A DNA stretch of 64,000 bases, from assembly GCF_016907435.1 (NCBI RefSeq), contig NZ_JAFBBZ010000001.1:806001-870000 (forward strand). Reading direction: 5' to 3'. This stretch comes from Nocardioides salarius (GTDB lineage: Bacteria; Actinomycetota; Actinomycetes; Propionibacteriales; Nocardioidaceae). Shown here piece by piece: positions 56,536-64,000 of this stretch. The position numbers and the translations under genes were made by a program. Numbering within the stretch: position 1 is the first letter of the stretch; each line of letters begins with the position of its first letter. The notes beneath the pieces are model-generated. The model was not told where the DNA came from. It did no database searches and saw only the letters and a program-made list of their open reading frames with translations.

Positions 56536-57635
56536 GGCTCTCCCCCGGTCTCGCTGATGGTGGCCGAGCCGACGACGCGGCTGCCGTCGTAGACGACGAC
56601 CGCCTGCCCCGGCGCGATGCCGTACGCCGGCTCGCCCAGCTCGACGTCGACGCCCTCGCCGCCGACGACCACCCGGGCCGGCAGCTCGGCACCGTGGGCG
56701 CGCAGCTGCACGCTCACCGCCGGGCCCTCGAGACGGGTGGGGCGGGTGCCGCACCAGCGCGGGCGGATGCCGCGCAGCCGGTGCACGGCCAGCCGCTCGC
56801 GCGGGCCCACGCGCACGGTGCCGGTGACCGGCTCGATGTCGAGCACGAAGCGGGGCTTGCCGTCGGGGGCCGGCCGGCCGATCCGCAGGCCCTTGCGCTG
56901 GCCGATGGTGAAGCCGTAGGTGCCGTCGTGGCGCCCGAGCTCCTCGCCGGTGGCGTCGTCGACCACGGCGCCGCCGTGGTTGGGAGCCCGCTCGCCCAGC
57001 TTCTCGCGCAGCCAGCCGGCGTTGTCGCCGTCGGCGACGAAGCAGATGTCGTGGCTGTCGGGCTTGTCGGCCACCAACAGGCCGCGCTCGGCCGCCTCGG
57101 CGCGCACGTCGGTCTTGGTCGAGCCGCCGAGCGGGAAGAGCGAGTGCTGCAGCTGGCGCTGGTCGAGGACCCCGAGCACGTAGGACTGGTCCTTGCCGTG
57201 GTCGAGGGCGCGGTGCATCTCCACGAGCCCGTCGCCACCGGTGCGCAGCTGCGCGTAGTGCCCGGTGACGACCGCGTCGAAGCCGAGCGCGAGCGCCTTG
57301 TCGAGCACCGCGGCGAACTTGATCTTCTCGTTGCAGCGCAGGCACGGGTTGGGGGTGCGCCCGGCGGCGTACTCGTCCATGAAGTCCTCCACCACGTCCT
57401 CGTGGAAGCGCTCGGACATGTCCCAGACGTAGAACGGGATGCCGATCACGTCGGCGGCGCGGCGCGCGTCGTTGCTGTCCTCGATGGTGCAGCAGCCCCG
57501 CGCGCCCGAGCGGTACGACGCCGGGTTGCGCGAGAGCGCGAGGTGGATGCCGGTCACGTCGTGGCCGGCCTCGACGGCGCGGGCTGCGGCGACCGCGGAG
57601 TCCACGCCGCCCGACATCGCGGCCAGGACCCGCAT
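56532..57635 (-). CDS. mnmA: tRNA 2-thiouridylase
   Basis: The 367-residue enzyme thiolates U34 of Lys, Glu and Gln tRNAs. The PP-loop [12 protein letters not shown] is at residues 6-17. The catalytic cysteines are in [12 protein letters not shown] and DICFVADGD. It takes sulfur from a cysteine desulfurase encoded directly upstream: the desulfurase stop and the mnmA start share one base (TGATG). Length and domains (PP-loop, central, C-terminal beta barrel) are complete. Confidence 0.96.
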
Positions 57636-58819
57636 CAGAGCCGGACCCCGCGGGCCCGCTCGACGCAGGCGCCGATCGCGCCGACCAGGGCCGCCACGTC
57701 GGCCTCGGTAGAGGTGTGGCCCAGCGAGAAGCGCAGCGAGCTGCGGGCCGCGGCGTCCTCGCGGCCCATCGCCAGCAGCACGTGGGAGGCCTGCGGCACG
57801 CCGGCCGAGCAGGCCGAGCCGGTGGAGCACTCGATGCCGCGGGCGTCGAGGAGCATCAGCAGCGAGTCGCCCTCGCAGCCGGGGAAGGACAGGTGCACGT
57901 TGCCGGGCAACCGCTCGGCGTCCCAGGCGTCGGGGCCGGGGCCGTTGAGCACCGCGTCGGGCACGACCTCGCGCACGCCGGCGACCAGCCGCTCGCGCAG
58001 GCCCGCCATCCGCGCCGCGTGCTCGGGCTGGCGGGCCACGGCCAGCTCGACCGCGGCGGCGAAGCCGGCGATCGCGGGGGCGTCGAGGGTGCCGCTGCGG
58101 ATGTCGCGCTCCTGCCCGCCGCCGTGCACGAGCGGGACCACCCCGACCTCGCGGCGTACGACGAGGGCGCCGGCGCCGTGGGGGCCGCCGACCTTGTGCC
58201 CGGTCACGGTCATCGCGTCGACGCCGGAGGCGGCGAAGTCGACGGGCAGCACGCCGAGGGCCTGCACGGCGTCGGTGTGCACGGGGACCGCGTGCTCGGC
58301 CGCGAGCGCCACGACGTCGGTGACGGGCTGGCGGGTGCCGACCTCGTTGTTGGCCCACATCACCGAGACCAGGGCCACGCTGGCGGGGTCGCGCTCGATG
58401 CTGGCGCGCAGGGCGTCGAGGTCGAGGCGGCCATCGGCGTCGACGGGCAGCAGCTCGACCTCGGCACCGTGGTGCTCGGCCAGCCAGTGCAGCGGGTCGA
58501 GCACGGCGTGGTGCTCGACCGCGGTCGTCAGCACGCGCAAGCGGCGCGGGTCGGCGGCCCGGCGCGACCAGTAGATGCCCTTGACGGCGAGGTTGTCGGC
58601 CTCGGTGCCGCCCGAGGTCAGCACCACCTCGCCGGGGCGGCAGCCCAGGGCCCGCGCGATCGTCTCGCGGGACTCCTCGACCACCCGGCGCGCCCGGCGC
58701 CCGGAGGCGTGCAGCGAGGACGGGTTGGCCGCGGTGGCCAGGTGGGCGGCCATCGCCTCGAGCGCGGCGGGCGCCATCGGCGTCGTCGCTGCGTGGTCGA
58801 GGTAGACGGGCGTGCTCAT
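57635..58819 (-). CDS. Cysteine desulfurase (NifS/IscS type)
   Basis: A 394-residue PLP enzyme that removes sulfur from cysteine and loads it on an active-site cysteine. The PLP-lysine lies in [14 protein letters not shown], and the persulfide cysteine in [30 protein letters not shown] is the family N-terminus. The position upstream of mnmA makes tRNA thiolation its most likely task, with Fe-S assembly possible. Its ATG overlaps the stop codon of the upstream phosphatase-fold gene by four bases. Confidence 0.95.
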   Translation of the reverse strand: MSTPVYLDHAATTPMAPAALEAMAAHLATAANPSSLHASGRRARRVVEESRETIARALGCRPGEVVLTSGGTEADNLAVKGIYWSRRAADPRRLRVLTTAVEHHAVLDPLHWLAEHHGAEVELLPVDADGRLDLDALRASIERDPASVALVSVMWANNEVGTRQPVTDVVALAAEHAVPVHTDAVQALGVLPVDFAASGVDAMTVTGHKVGGPHGAGALVVRREVGVVPLVHGGGQERDIRSGTLDAPAIAGFAAAVELAVARQPEHAARMAGLRERLVAGVREVVPDAVLNGPGPDAWDAERLPGNVHLSFPGCEGDSLLMLLDARGIECSTGSACSAGVPQASHVLLAMGREDAAARSSLRFSLGHTSTEADVAALVGAIGACVERARGVRL

Positions 58820-59817
58820 GACCGGCCCAGCCTACGTGCCTCGACCAGCACCTCGACCAGCAGCGCACGGTGGTCGGTGCCATCGACCGCCACGGTGCGT
58901 GCGGAGTCCGCCCGCAGCCCGGGCCCGGCCAGCACGTGGTCGATCTGCACGAGGGGTCCGGGCAGCCCGGCGAAGAGCCCGTTGGCCGGCCAGGTGGGCT
59001 GCCAGCCGCCGTTGCTCTGCTCGACGGCGTCGCGGTAGCCGTCGTCGACCAGGCGCCGCAGCGGCGCGTGGTCGAGCGTGGCGTTGAGGTCGCCGACCAC
59101 CAGGTCGGCGCCGCTCTCGCGGGCGGCCTCGCGCAGCAGCGCGTGGTCGCGCACCCAGCCCTCGGGGTCGGTGGGCGCCGAGGGGTGCACCGCGAGCAGC
59201 ACCAGCCCCTCGGCCTCGACCTCCCACGACTGCAGCACCGTGCCCAGCGGGCGCGGCTCACCCAGCGGCTCGCGGGCGAAGACCATGGTGCCGACCGTGT
59301 CGGCGAAGGGCCGCTCGCCGGTGACCGGGAAGCCGATCCGGTGCGGCAGCAGCTCGTCGAGGCCCGCGCGGTCGAGCCCGGCCAGGGCCCGCTGCGTGAC
59401 CTCCTGCAGCACCAGCAGGTCGACGTCGGCGTCGACGGCCGCCCGCACCACCTGGGCGGTGTCGGCACGCCCCATCAGCAGGTTGCTGCTCATCACCACG
59501 ACCCGCTCGCCGGCCGCGGCCTGCCCGGCGCCGGCCGGCACCGGGGGCCCGGTCACCAGCGGCGCCAGCCACGAGGCGTGCAGCCCCAGCGCCGCCACCA
59601 CGCCCAGCGCCGCGACCAGGACCGCGCGCCGGCGCCGGGCGACGCCGAGGAGGAGCAGGAGGGCGAGTGCGTAGGCCACGACGGCGTACGGCGTGAACGA
59701 GACCAGGCGGATGGCCGGGCCGGCCTCCCAGGCCCCCAGGCGCAGCACGGTCAGGCCCAGGGCGGGCAGGAGGCTCGCGAGGAGCAGCACCCACCAGGCG
59801 ACGCGACGCACGCTCAT
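58816..59817 (-). CDS. Membrane-linked endonuclease/exonuclease/phosphatase-family protein
   Basis: The 333-residue protein starts with about three hydrophobic helices (residues 5-90) followed by an extracytoplasmic EEP domain. Metal and catalytic motifs are [27 protein letters not shown] (DxN), DHVLAG and the terminal [11 protein letters not shown]. The fold acts on phosphodiesters such as lipids or nucleic acids; substrate unknown. It lies two bases after proB and overlaps the cysteine desulfurase gene by four bases, so it is likely in the same transcript. Confidence 0.88.
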   Translation of the reverse strand: MSVRRVAWWVLLLASLLPALGLTVLRLGAWEAGPAIRLVSFTPYAVVAYALALLLLLGVARRRRAVLVAALGVVAALGLHASWLAPLVTGPPVPAGAGQAAAGERVVVMSSNLLMGRADTAQVVRAAVDADVDLLVLQEVTQRALAGLDRAGLDELLPHRIGFPVTGERPFADTVGTMVFAREPLGEPRPLGTVLQSWEVEAEGLVLLAVHPSAPTDPEGWVRDHALLREAARESGADLVVGDLNATLDHAPLRRLVDDGYRDAVEQSNGGWQPTWPANGLFAGLPGPLVQIDHVLAGPGLRADSARTVAVDGTDHRALLVEVLVEARRLGRS

Positions 59818-59818
59818 C

Positions 59819-60934
59819 TCAGAGCAGGACCAGGTCGTCGCGGTGCACGACCTCGCGCTCGTAGCCGGCGCCGAGCTCGTGGCCCAGCTCCTGGCTGGTG
59901 CGCCCCACCAGCCGGGGCACCTCGTCGGCGTCGAAGTTGACCAGCCCGCGCGCGACGGCGACGCCGTCGGGCCCGGCCAGGTCGACCGGGTCGCCCGCCT
60001 GGAAGGCACCGCTGGCCCCGGTGACGCCGGCGGCAAGAAGCGAGGCGCGCCGCTCGACGACCGCGCGCACCGCCCCCTCGTCGAGGTGCAGGGTGCCCAG
60101 CGGCTCGGTCGCGTGCGCCAGCCACAGCAGCCGCTTGGGTCGGCGCTTGCCGGTGGGGTGGAACAGGGTGCCGGCGGGCTCGCCGGCCAGGGCCGCGGCG
60201 GCCCGGTCGGCGGCCGTGAGCACCACCGGGATGCCGGCGCCGGTGGCGATGCGGGCGGCCTGCACCTTGGTCTCCATGCCCCCGGTGCCCAGGCCCGCGG
60301 CCCCGGTGCGACCGATGCGCACGCCGTCGAGGTCGTCGAGGCCGTGGACGTCGGCGAGCAGCCGGCTGCCCGGGGTGCGCGGGTCGGCGTCGTACAGGCC
60401 GTCGACGTCGGAGAGCAGCATCAGCAGGTCGGCGTGCACCAGGTGGGCCACCAGCGCGGCGAGCCGGTCGTTGTCGCCGAAGCGGATCTCGGAGGTCGCG
60501 ACGGTGTCGTTCTCGTTGACGATGGGCAGCACCCCCAGGTCGAGCAGCTGGGTGAAGGTCTGCGAGGCGTTGCGGTAGTGCGCGCGCCGGGTGACGTCGT
60601 CGACGGTGAGCAGCACCTGCCCGGCGATCAACCCGTGGCGGCGCAGCTCCTCGGTGTAGCGGTGCACCAGCAGCCCCTGGCCCACCGAGGCGGCGGCCTG
60701 CTGGGCGGCCAGGCCCGAGGGGCGCCGGCGCAGCCCGAGGGGCGCCAGCCCGGCGGCGATGGCCCCCGAGGAGACCAGCACCACCTCGACGCCCCGCTCG
60801 CGCGCGGCGCCGAGCACGTCGACCAGCGCCCGCAGCCGGTCGGGATCGATCCCGCCGGCGGCGGTGGTCAGCGACGAGGAGCCCACCTTGACGACGACAC
60901 GCCGGGCCCCGGTGACCTCGGGGCGCAGGCTCAT
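59819..60934 (-). CDS. proB: Glutamate 5-kinase
   Basis: The 371-residue enzyme phosphorylates glutamate for proline synthesis. The N-terminal amino-acid kinase domain has VVVKVGSSSLTT, VLVSSGAIAAG and NENDTVATSEIRFGDNDRLAALVA. A C-terminal PUA domain of about 80 residues begins near residue 280 (LHLDEGAVRAVVERRASLLAAGV). It follows obgE by seven bases on the same strand, an order conserved in actinobacteria. Confidence 0.96.
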   Translation of the reverse strand: MSLRPEVTGARRVVVKVGSSSLTTAAGGIDPDRLRALVDVLGAARERGVEVVLVSSGAIAAGLAPLGLRRRPSGLAAQQAAASVGQGLLVHRYTEELRRHGLIAGQVLLTVDDVTRRAHYRNASQTFTQLLDLGVLPIVNENDTVATSEIRFGDNDRLAALVAHLVHADLLMLLSDVDGLYDADPRTPGSRLLADVHGLDDLDGVRIGRTGAAGLGTGGMETKVQAARIATGAGIPVVLTAADRAAAALAGEPAGTLFHPTGKRRPKRLLWLAHATEPLGTLHLDEGAVRAVVERRASLLAAGVTGASGAFQAGDPVDLAGPDGVAVARGLVNFDADEVPRLVGRTSQELGHELGAGYEREVVHRDDLVLL

Positions 60935-60941
60935 CGCGACG

Positions 60942-62516
60942 TCACTCGCGGTCCTGGCCCGTGCCGGGGTCCGACTCTTCCCAGTCGGGGTCCGAGGGCG
61001 TGCCGATCTCGTACGACGTCGGGCCGCTCGAGCCGCCGCGCTTCTGCTTCACGGGGCTGGGGGTGTCGAGACGGCGGGCCACGTCGGCACGGGTCTCGTT
61101 CTCCTCGCGCCCCTCCATCGCCTCGTCGATCTCGCGGCGGCGCCTGGCGGCGGGGCGGGAGTCGTCGAAGCGCTGGTCCTCACCGCGACGCCCGAGCATC
61201 TCGGCGCCGGCCTCGATGCCGGGCTGGAAGTCGAAGACCACGGCGTTGTCGGGGTGCCCGATGAGCACGGTGTCGCCCTCGACGGCGCCCATCCGCACGA
61301 GCCGCTCCTCGATGCCCAGGCGGTTGAAGCGGTCGGCGAGGAAGCCGACGGCCTCGTCGTTGCTGAAGTCGGTCTGGCGCACCCAGCGCTCGGGCTTGGT
61401 GCCACGCACCCGCCAGCCCTCGCCGGTCTCCTTGATGGTGAAGTCGTCGCCGCCGTCGGCGCTGGGCGGTCGCAGCACGATGCGCTGGGCCTCGACGACC
61501 TCCTTCTCGGCGCGCGCCGCGGCCACGATCTCACCCATCGCGAAGGTCAGCTGTCGCAGCCCCTCGCCGGAGGCGGCCGAGATCGGGAAGACCTGCAGGC
61601 CGCGCTCGCGCAGCTCGTCGATGGTGATGTCGGACAGGTCGCGCCCGTCGGGCACGTCGACCTTGTTCAGCGCCACCAGGCGCGGGCGGTCCTCGAGCCC
61701 GCCGTAGCGCGCGAGCTCGTTCTCGATCACGTCGAGGTCGTCGACGGGGTTGCGGCCCGGCTCGATGGAGGCGGTGTCGATGACGTGCACGATCGCCGCG
61801 CAGCGCTCGACGTGGCGCAGGAAGTCGTGGCCCAGGCCGCGGCCCTCGCTCGCGCCCTCGATCAGCCCGGGCACGTCGGCCACGGTGAAGGTCAGGTCAC
61901 CCGCGGTGACCACGCCGAGGTTGGGCACCAGCGTGGTGAAGGGGTAGTTGGCGATCTTGGGCCGGGCCCGCGAGATCGCCGCGATCAGGCTCGACTTGCC
62001 GGCGCTGGGGAAGCCCACCAGCCCGATGTCGGCGACCACCTTGAGCTCGAGGACGATCTCGAGCTCGTCGCCGGGCTCGCCGAGGAGCGCGAACCCCGGG
62101 GCCTTGCGCTTGGAGGAGGCCAGCGCGGCGTTGCCGAGGCCGCCGCGTCCGCCCTGGGCGATGACCAGCTCGGTGCCGGGCCCGACCATGTCGGCCAGCA
62201 CGTTGCCCTGCTGGTCGCTGACCACGGTGCCCTCGGGCACGGGCAGCACCAGGTCGGAGCCGTGGCCACCGTTGCGGTGGTCGCCGGCGCCGTGCCCGCC
62301 GTGCTCGGCCCGGCGCTTGGGGCTGTGGTGGTAGTCCAGGAGCGTGGTGACGTCGGTGTCGACGCGCAGGACCACCGAGCCGCCGGGGCCGCCGTTGCCG
62401 CCGTCGGGGCCGCCGAGCGGCTTGAACTTCTCGCGGTGCACCGAGGCGACGCCGTTGCCGCCGCGGCCGGCGCTGACGTGCAGCGTGACGCGGTCCACGA
62501 AGGTGGGGACGGCCAT
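60942..62516 (-). CDS. obgE: GTPase Obg
   Basis: The 524-residue protein has the glycine-rich Obg domain (residues 1-158), a GTPase domain (G1 [10 protein letters not shown]3 DVPG, G4 NKVD, G5 SAASG) and an OCT domain, followed by a charged Arg/Glu-rich tail of about 80 residues. It is a ribosome-assembly and stress GTPase and is normally essential. The start is preceded by direct repeats of GGTGGTGCTCAG in the leader. It follows a hairpin terminator after rpmA and precedes proB. Confidence 0.97.
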   Translation of the reverse strand: MAVPTFVDRVTLHVSAGRGGNGVASVHREKFKPLGGPDGGNGGPGGSVVLRVDTDVTTLLDYHHSPKRRAEHGGHGAGDHRNGGHGSDLVLPVPEGTVVSDQQGNVLADMVGPGTELVIAQGGRGGLGNAALASSKRKAPGFALLGEPGDELEIVLELKVVADIGLVGFPSAGKSSLIAAISRARPKIANYPFTTLVPNLGVVTAGDLTFTVADVPGLIEGASEGRGLGHDFLRHVERCAAIVHVIDTASIEPGRNPVDDLDVIENELARYGGLEDRPRLVALNKVDVPDGRDLSDITIDELRERGLQVFPISAASGEGLRQLTFAMGEIVAAARAEKEVVEAQRIVLRPPSADGGDDFTIKETGEGWRVRGTKPERWVRQTDFSNDEAVGFLADRFNRLGIEERLVRMGAVEGDTVLIGHPDNAVVFDFQPGIEAGAEMLGRRGEDQRFDDSRPAARRRREIDEAMEGREENETRADVARRLDTPSPVKQKRGGSSGPTSYEIGTPSDPDWEESDPGTGQDRE

Positions 62517-62580
62517 GGGGGTGCTCCTCGGGGCTGGGGTGGTGCTCAGGTGGTGCTCAGGGTGGTGCGGAAATGCCGAA

Positions 62581-62603
62581 GGGCGCCCCGGGTGGGGGCG
62601 CCC
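62581..62603 (-). terminator. Hairpin between rpmA and obgE
   Basis: GGGCGCCCC (62581-62589) pairs with GGGGCGCCC (62595-62603), a 9 bp stem with a five-base loop, about 50 bases after the rpmA stop. Some transcripts may end here, with read-through into obgE. Confidence 0.7.
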
Positions 62604-62651
62604 TCCTGGACAGCTGCCGGTCAGGACCGGCGCAGACGTGGTCGCCTCAGG

Positions 62652-62906
62652 TCACTCGCCCGGGACGATGTTGACGACCTTGCGGCCGCGGCGGGTGCCG
62701 AACTCGACGGCGCCGGCCTCCAGGGCGAACAGGGTGTCGTCGCCACCGCGGCCCACGTTGGAACCCGGGTGGAAGTGGGTACCACGCTGGCGCACGATGA
62801 TCTCGCCGGCGTTGACGAGCTGGCCGCCGAAGCGCTTGACGCCGAGGCGCTGGGAGTTGGAGTCGCGGCCGTTCTTGGTGGACGCCGCACCCTTCTTGTG
62901 TGCCAT
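62652..62906 (-). CDS. rpmA: 50S ribosomal protein L27
   Basis: The 84-residue protein begins [19 protein letters not shown], as in other L27 proteins, and lies near the peptidyl transferase centre of the ribosome. AAGGA is seven bases before the ATG. It follows rplU by 60 bases. Length is normal. Confidence 0.98.
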   Translation of the reverse strand: MAHKKGAASTKNGRDSNSQRLGVKRFGGQLVNAGEIIVRQRGTHFHPGSNVGRGGDDTLFALEAGAVEFGTRRGRKVVNIVPGE

Positions 62907-62966
62907 GTCGTGTTCCTTAGTCCTGGATTCGTTCGGGGAGGGCCTGCAGCAGGCTCGAGCCGGGGC

Positions 62967-63269
62967 TCAGAGCGAGATGTCGGTGACCTTGACCTGGGTG
63001 TACTTCTGGCGGTGACCCTGGCGCTTCTTGTAGCCGGTCTTGTTCTTGTACTTCTGGATGATGATCTTGGGGCCCTTGGTGGCGCCGAGGACCTCGACGG
63101 TCACCGCGGCCTTGTCGAGGCCGTTGGCCGTGACCTTCTCACCGTCGACAGCCATGAGGACGGGGAGCGTCAGGGTCTCGCCGACGGCCGTCGTGACCTT
63201 GTCGATCTCGATGACGTCGCCCACGGCAACCTTCTGCTGGGTTGCGCCAGCGCGCACGATCGCGTACAC
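62967..63269 (-). CDS. rplU: 50S ribosomal protein L21
   Basis: The 100-residue protein starts at GTG 63269 with GAAGGAG at the usual distance. [18 protein letters not shown] and [19 protein letters not shown] are standard L21 motifs. It binds 23S rRNA in the large subunit. The 63395 in-frame extension is not conserved. It is the first gene of the rplU-rpmA unit. Confidence 0.97.
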   Translation of the reverse strand: MYAIVRAGATQQKVAVGDVIEIDKVTTAVGETLTLPVLMAVDGEKVTANGLDKAAVTVEVLGATKGPKIIIQKYKNKTGYKKRQGHRQKYTQVKVTDISL

Positions 63270-63404
63270 CGCGGTCTCCTTCGTCGAACTCTGGATGTGT
63301 CTTCGGTCTGGGGCTGCCCACCCGCTAGCGGGCCACCTCCGAGGAGATGCCTCGTCAGTGGGGGTGCCACGCAGAGACGGCACGCGTAGGCGCACCGAGA
63401 GGCA

Positions 63405-63433
63405 ATACTACGGACGGGGCCGGACAGGAGCAA
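63405..63433 (-). promoter_or_regulatory. Likely sigma-70-type promoter for rplU-rpmA
   Basis: On the minus strand TTGCTC (63428-63433) and TAGTAT (63405-63410) are separated by 17 bases. It lies about 135 bases upstream of rplU, giving a leader with GC hairpins (63281-63395). Confidence 0.6.
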
Positions 63434-63467
63434 AACGTGAGCCCGCTCCTGCCCGGCACCGGCGTCC

Positions 63468-64000
63468 TCAGCGCTTGCGCGCGCCCTTCTTGACGGGCAC
63501 GTGGGCGACGCTGTCGGCCTCGCCGCTCCCTGCTGCCTCGGGCGCAGCCGCCGGGGCGCTGGCGGCGCGCCCACGGGTCCGGGTGACCACCTTGGGCGCC
63601 TGGGACGGTGCGGCCTCGGTGGCGTCCGGTGCCTGCGCGGCAGGCGCCGTCGTCGCGGGCGCCGACATCACCACCGGCTCCCCCGCCGTGGTCGGCTGCC
63701 CCGCGGGGCGGGTCGCCGCACGACGGCGGGTCCGGGTCACGACCCGGGTGCCGGCGGCCGGCGCCGGCTCGACCTGCCCAGCACCCTCCTCAACCGGCGC
63801 AGCGGGCTGCGGCTCGGCTCCTTTGGGCTGCTCGGGGGCCTGCTCAGGCTCGGGCTGCTCGGGCTCGGGCTGCTCGGGCTCGGGCTGCTTCTGCTCCGGC
63901 TGCTTGGGCTCCGGCTGCTTGGGCTCGGGGTGCTGCTCCGCGGCCTCGGGGCTGTCCGGGCTGTCGGGGCTCTCGGCGTTCTCGTGCCGCGCCATCGCTG
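63468..64000 (-). CDS. rne: Ribonuclease E/G C-terminal tail (partial)
   Basis: The reading frame runs off the window end, and only about 177 residues of the disordered C-terminus are visible. It is Pro/Glu/Gln-rich with repeats PEPKQPEPKQ and PEPEQPEPEQ, then VVTRTRRRAAT and VVTRTRGRAAS, ending HVPVKKGARKR. This tail and the position directly before rplU-rpmA are typical of actinobacterial RNase E. The catalytic S1/RNase domain lies outside the window. Identification is therefore from tail style and gene order. Confidence 0.75.
   Translation of the reverse strand, partial: AMARHENAESPDSPDSPEAAEQHPEPKQPEPKQPEQKQPEPEQPEPEQPEPEQAPEQPKGAEPQPAAPVEEGAGQVEPAPAAGTRVVTRTRRRAATRPAGQPTTAGEPVVMSAPATTAPAAQAPDATEAAPSQAPKVVTRTRGRAASAPAAAPEAAGSGEADSVAHVPVKKGARKR

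Noticed and set aside
63838..63925. CRISPR array suspected from the regular repeats near the right end
   Set aside because: The repeats are contiguous, coding and without spacers. No CRISPR array or cas gene was seen elsewhere in the window.

Overview
This 64 kb window is chromosomal DNA from a very high-GC actinobacterium. Gene order at the right end (rne, rplU, rpmA, obgE, proB on one strand), gatCAB, efeUOB and ilvBNC with a leader attenuator, DtxR/IdeR-type iron boxes, and many start codons 6-8 bases after a TANNNT hexamer all fit Nocardioidaceae (Nocardioides-like). The genus is an inference from layout and protein style, not from a marker gene.

Layout. 1-1610: membrane-linked Ser/Thr kinase, cut by the window edge. 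1637-5672: siderophore-type iron ABC importer between two iron boxes. 5702-8042: ilvE, leuB and a small ORF. 8043-8444: noncoding gap with nested inverted repeats. 8445-11183: methyltransferase, then a YczE-type membrane protein divergent from a MocR regulator with a palindromic operator candidate. 11473-13124: a TnpB-only mobile element with terminal-inverted-repeat-like ends and 8 bp flanking direct repeats, next to a degenerate ABC-F gene. 14583-18784: PPOX-fold reductase, rifampin ADP-ribosyltransferase, and efeUOB iron uptake under an iron box. 18797-21396: FrnE-like oxidoreductase, ABC-2 exporter, strong terminator. 21430-25011: ilvBNC with a leader-peptide attenuator. 25128-31783: VOC protein, Pr6Pr protein, S66 peptidase, kynureninase, acyl-CoA carboxyltransferase, ilvD. 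31864-39600: HAD plus GH65 phosphorylase, frameshifted BNR-repeat gene, EamA exporter, hydrolase, PQQ-type sugar dehydrogenase. 39584-46836: ECF transporter with two alpha-barrel proteins, a DUF4430-like protein and two cobalamin riboswitches. 46846-50164: gatCAB. 50304-53335: RsbU-like phosphatase, B12-binding protein, WrbA. 53369-64000: ligA, MetE-like protein, mnmA, cysteine desulfurase, phosphatase-fold membrane protein, proB, obgE, L27, L21 and the RNase E tail.

The most interesting block is 39584-46836. Two near-duplicate cobalamin riboswitches precede genes for secreted or lipid-anchored alpha/alpha-barrel proteins, a membrane-anchored DUF4430-like beta-domain protein, and a complete ECF importer (T, double ATPase, S). 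Animal transcobalamin and intrinsic factor combine the same alpha-barrel and beta-domain folds, so this looks like a split, transcobalamin-like B12 capture system feeding an ECF importer. A separate B12-binding protein with a CarH-like W-x9-EH motif lies at 51659-52651 beside an RsbU-like phosphatase, suggesting light- or B12-responsive signalling. Six branched-chain amino acid genes (ilvE, leuB, ilvC, ilvN, ilvB, ilvD) are spread over 26 kb in separate transcription units.
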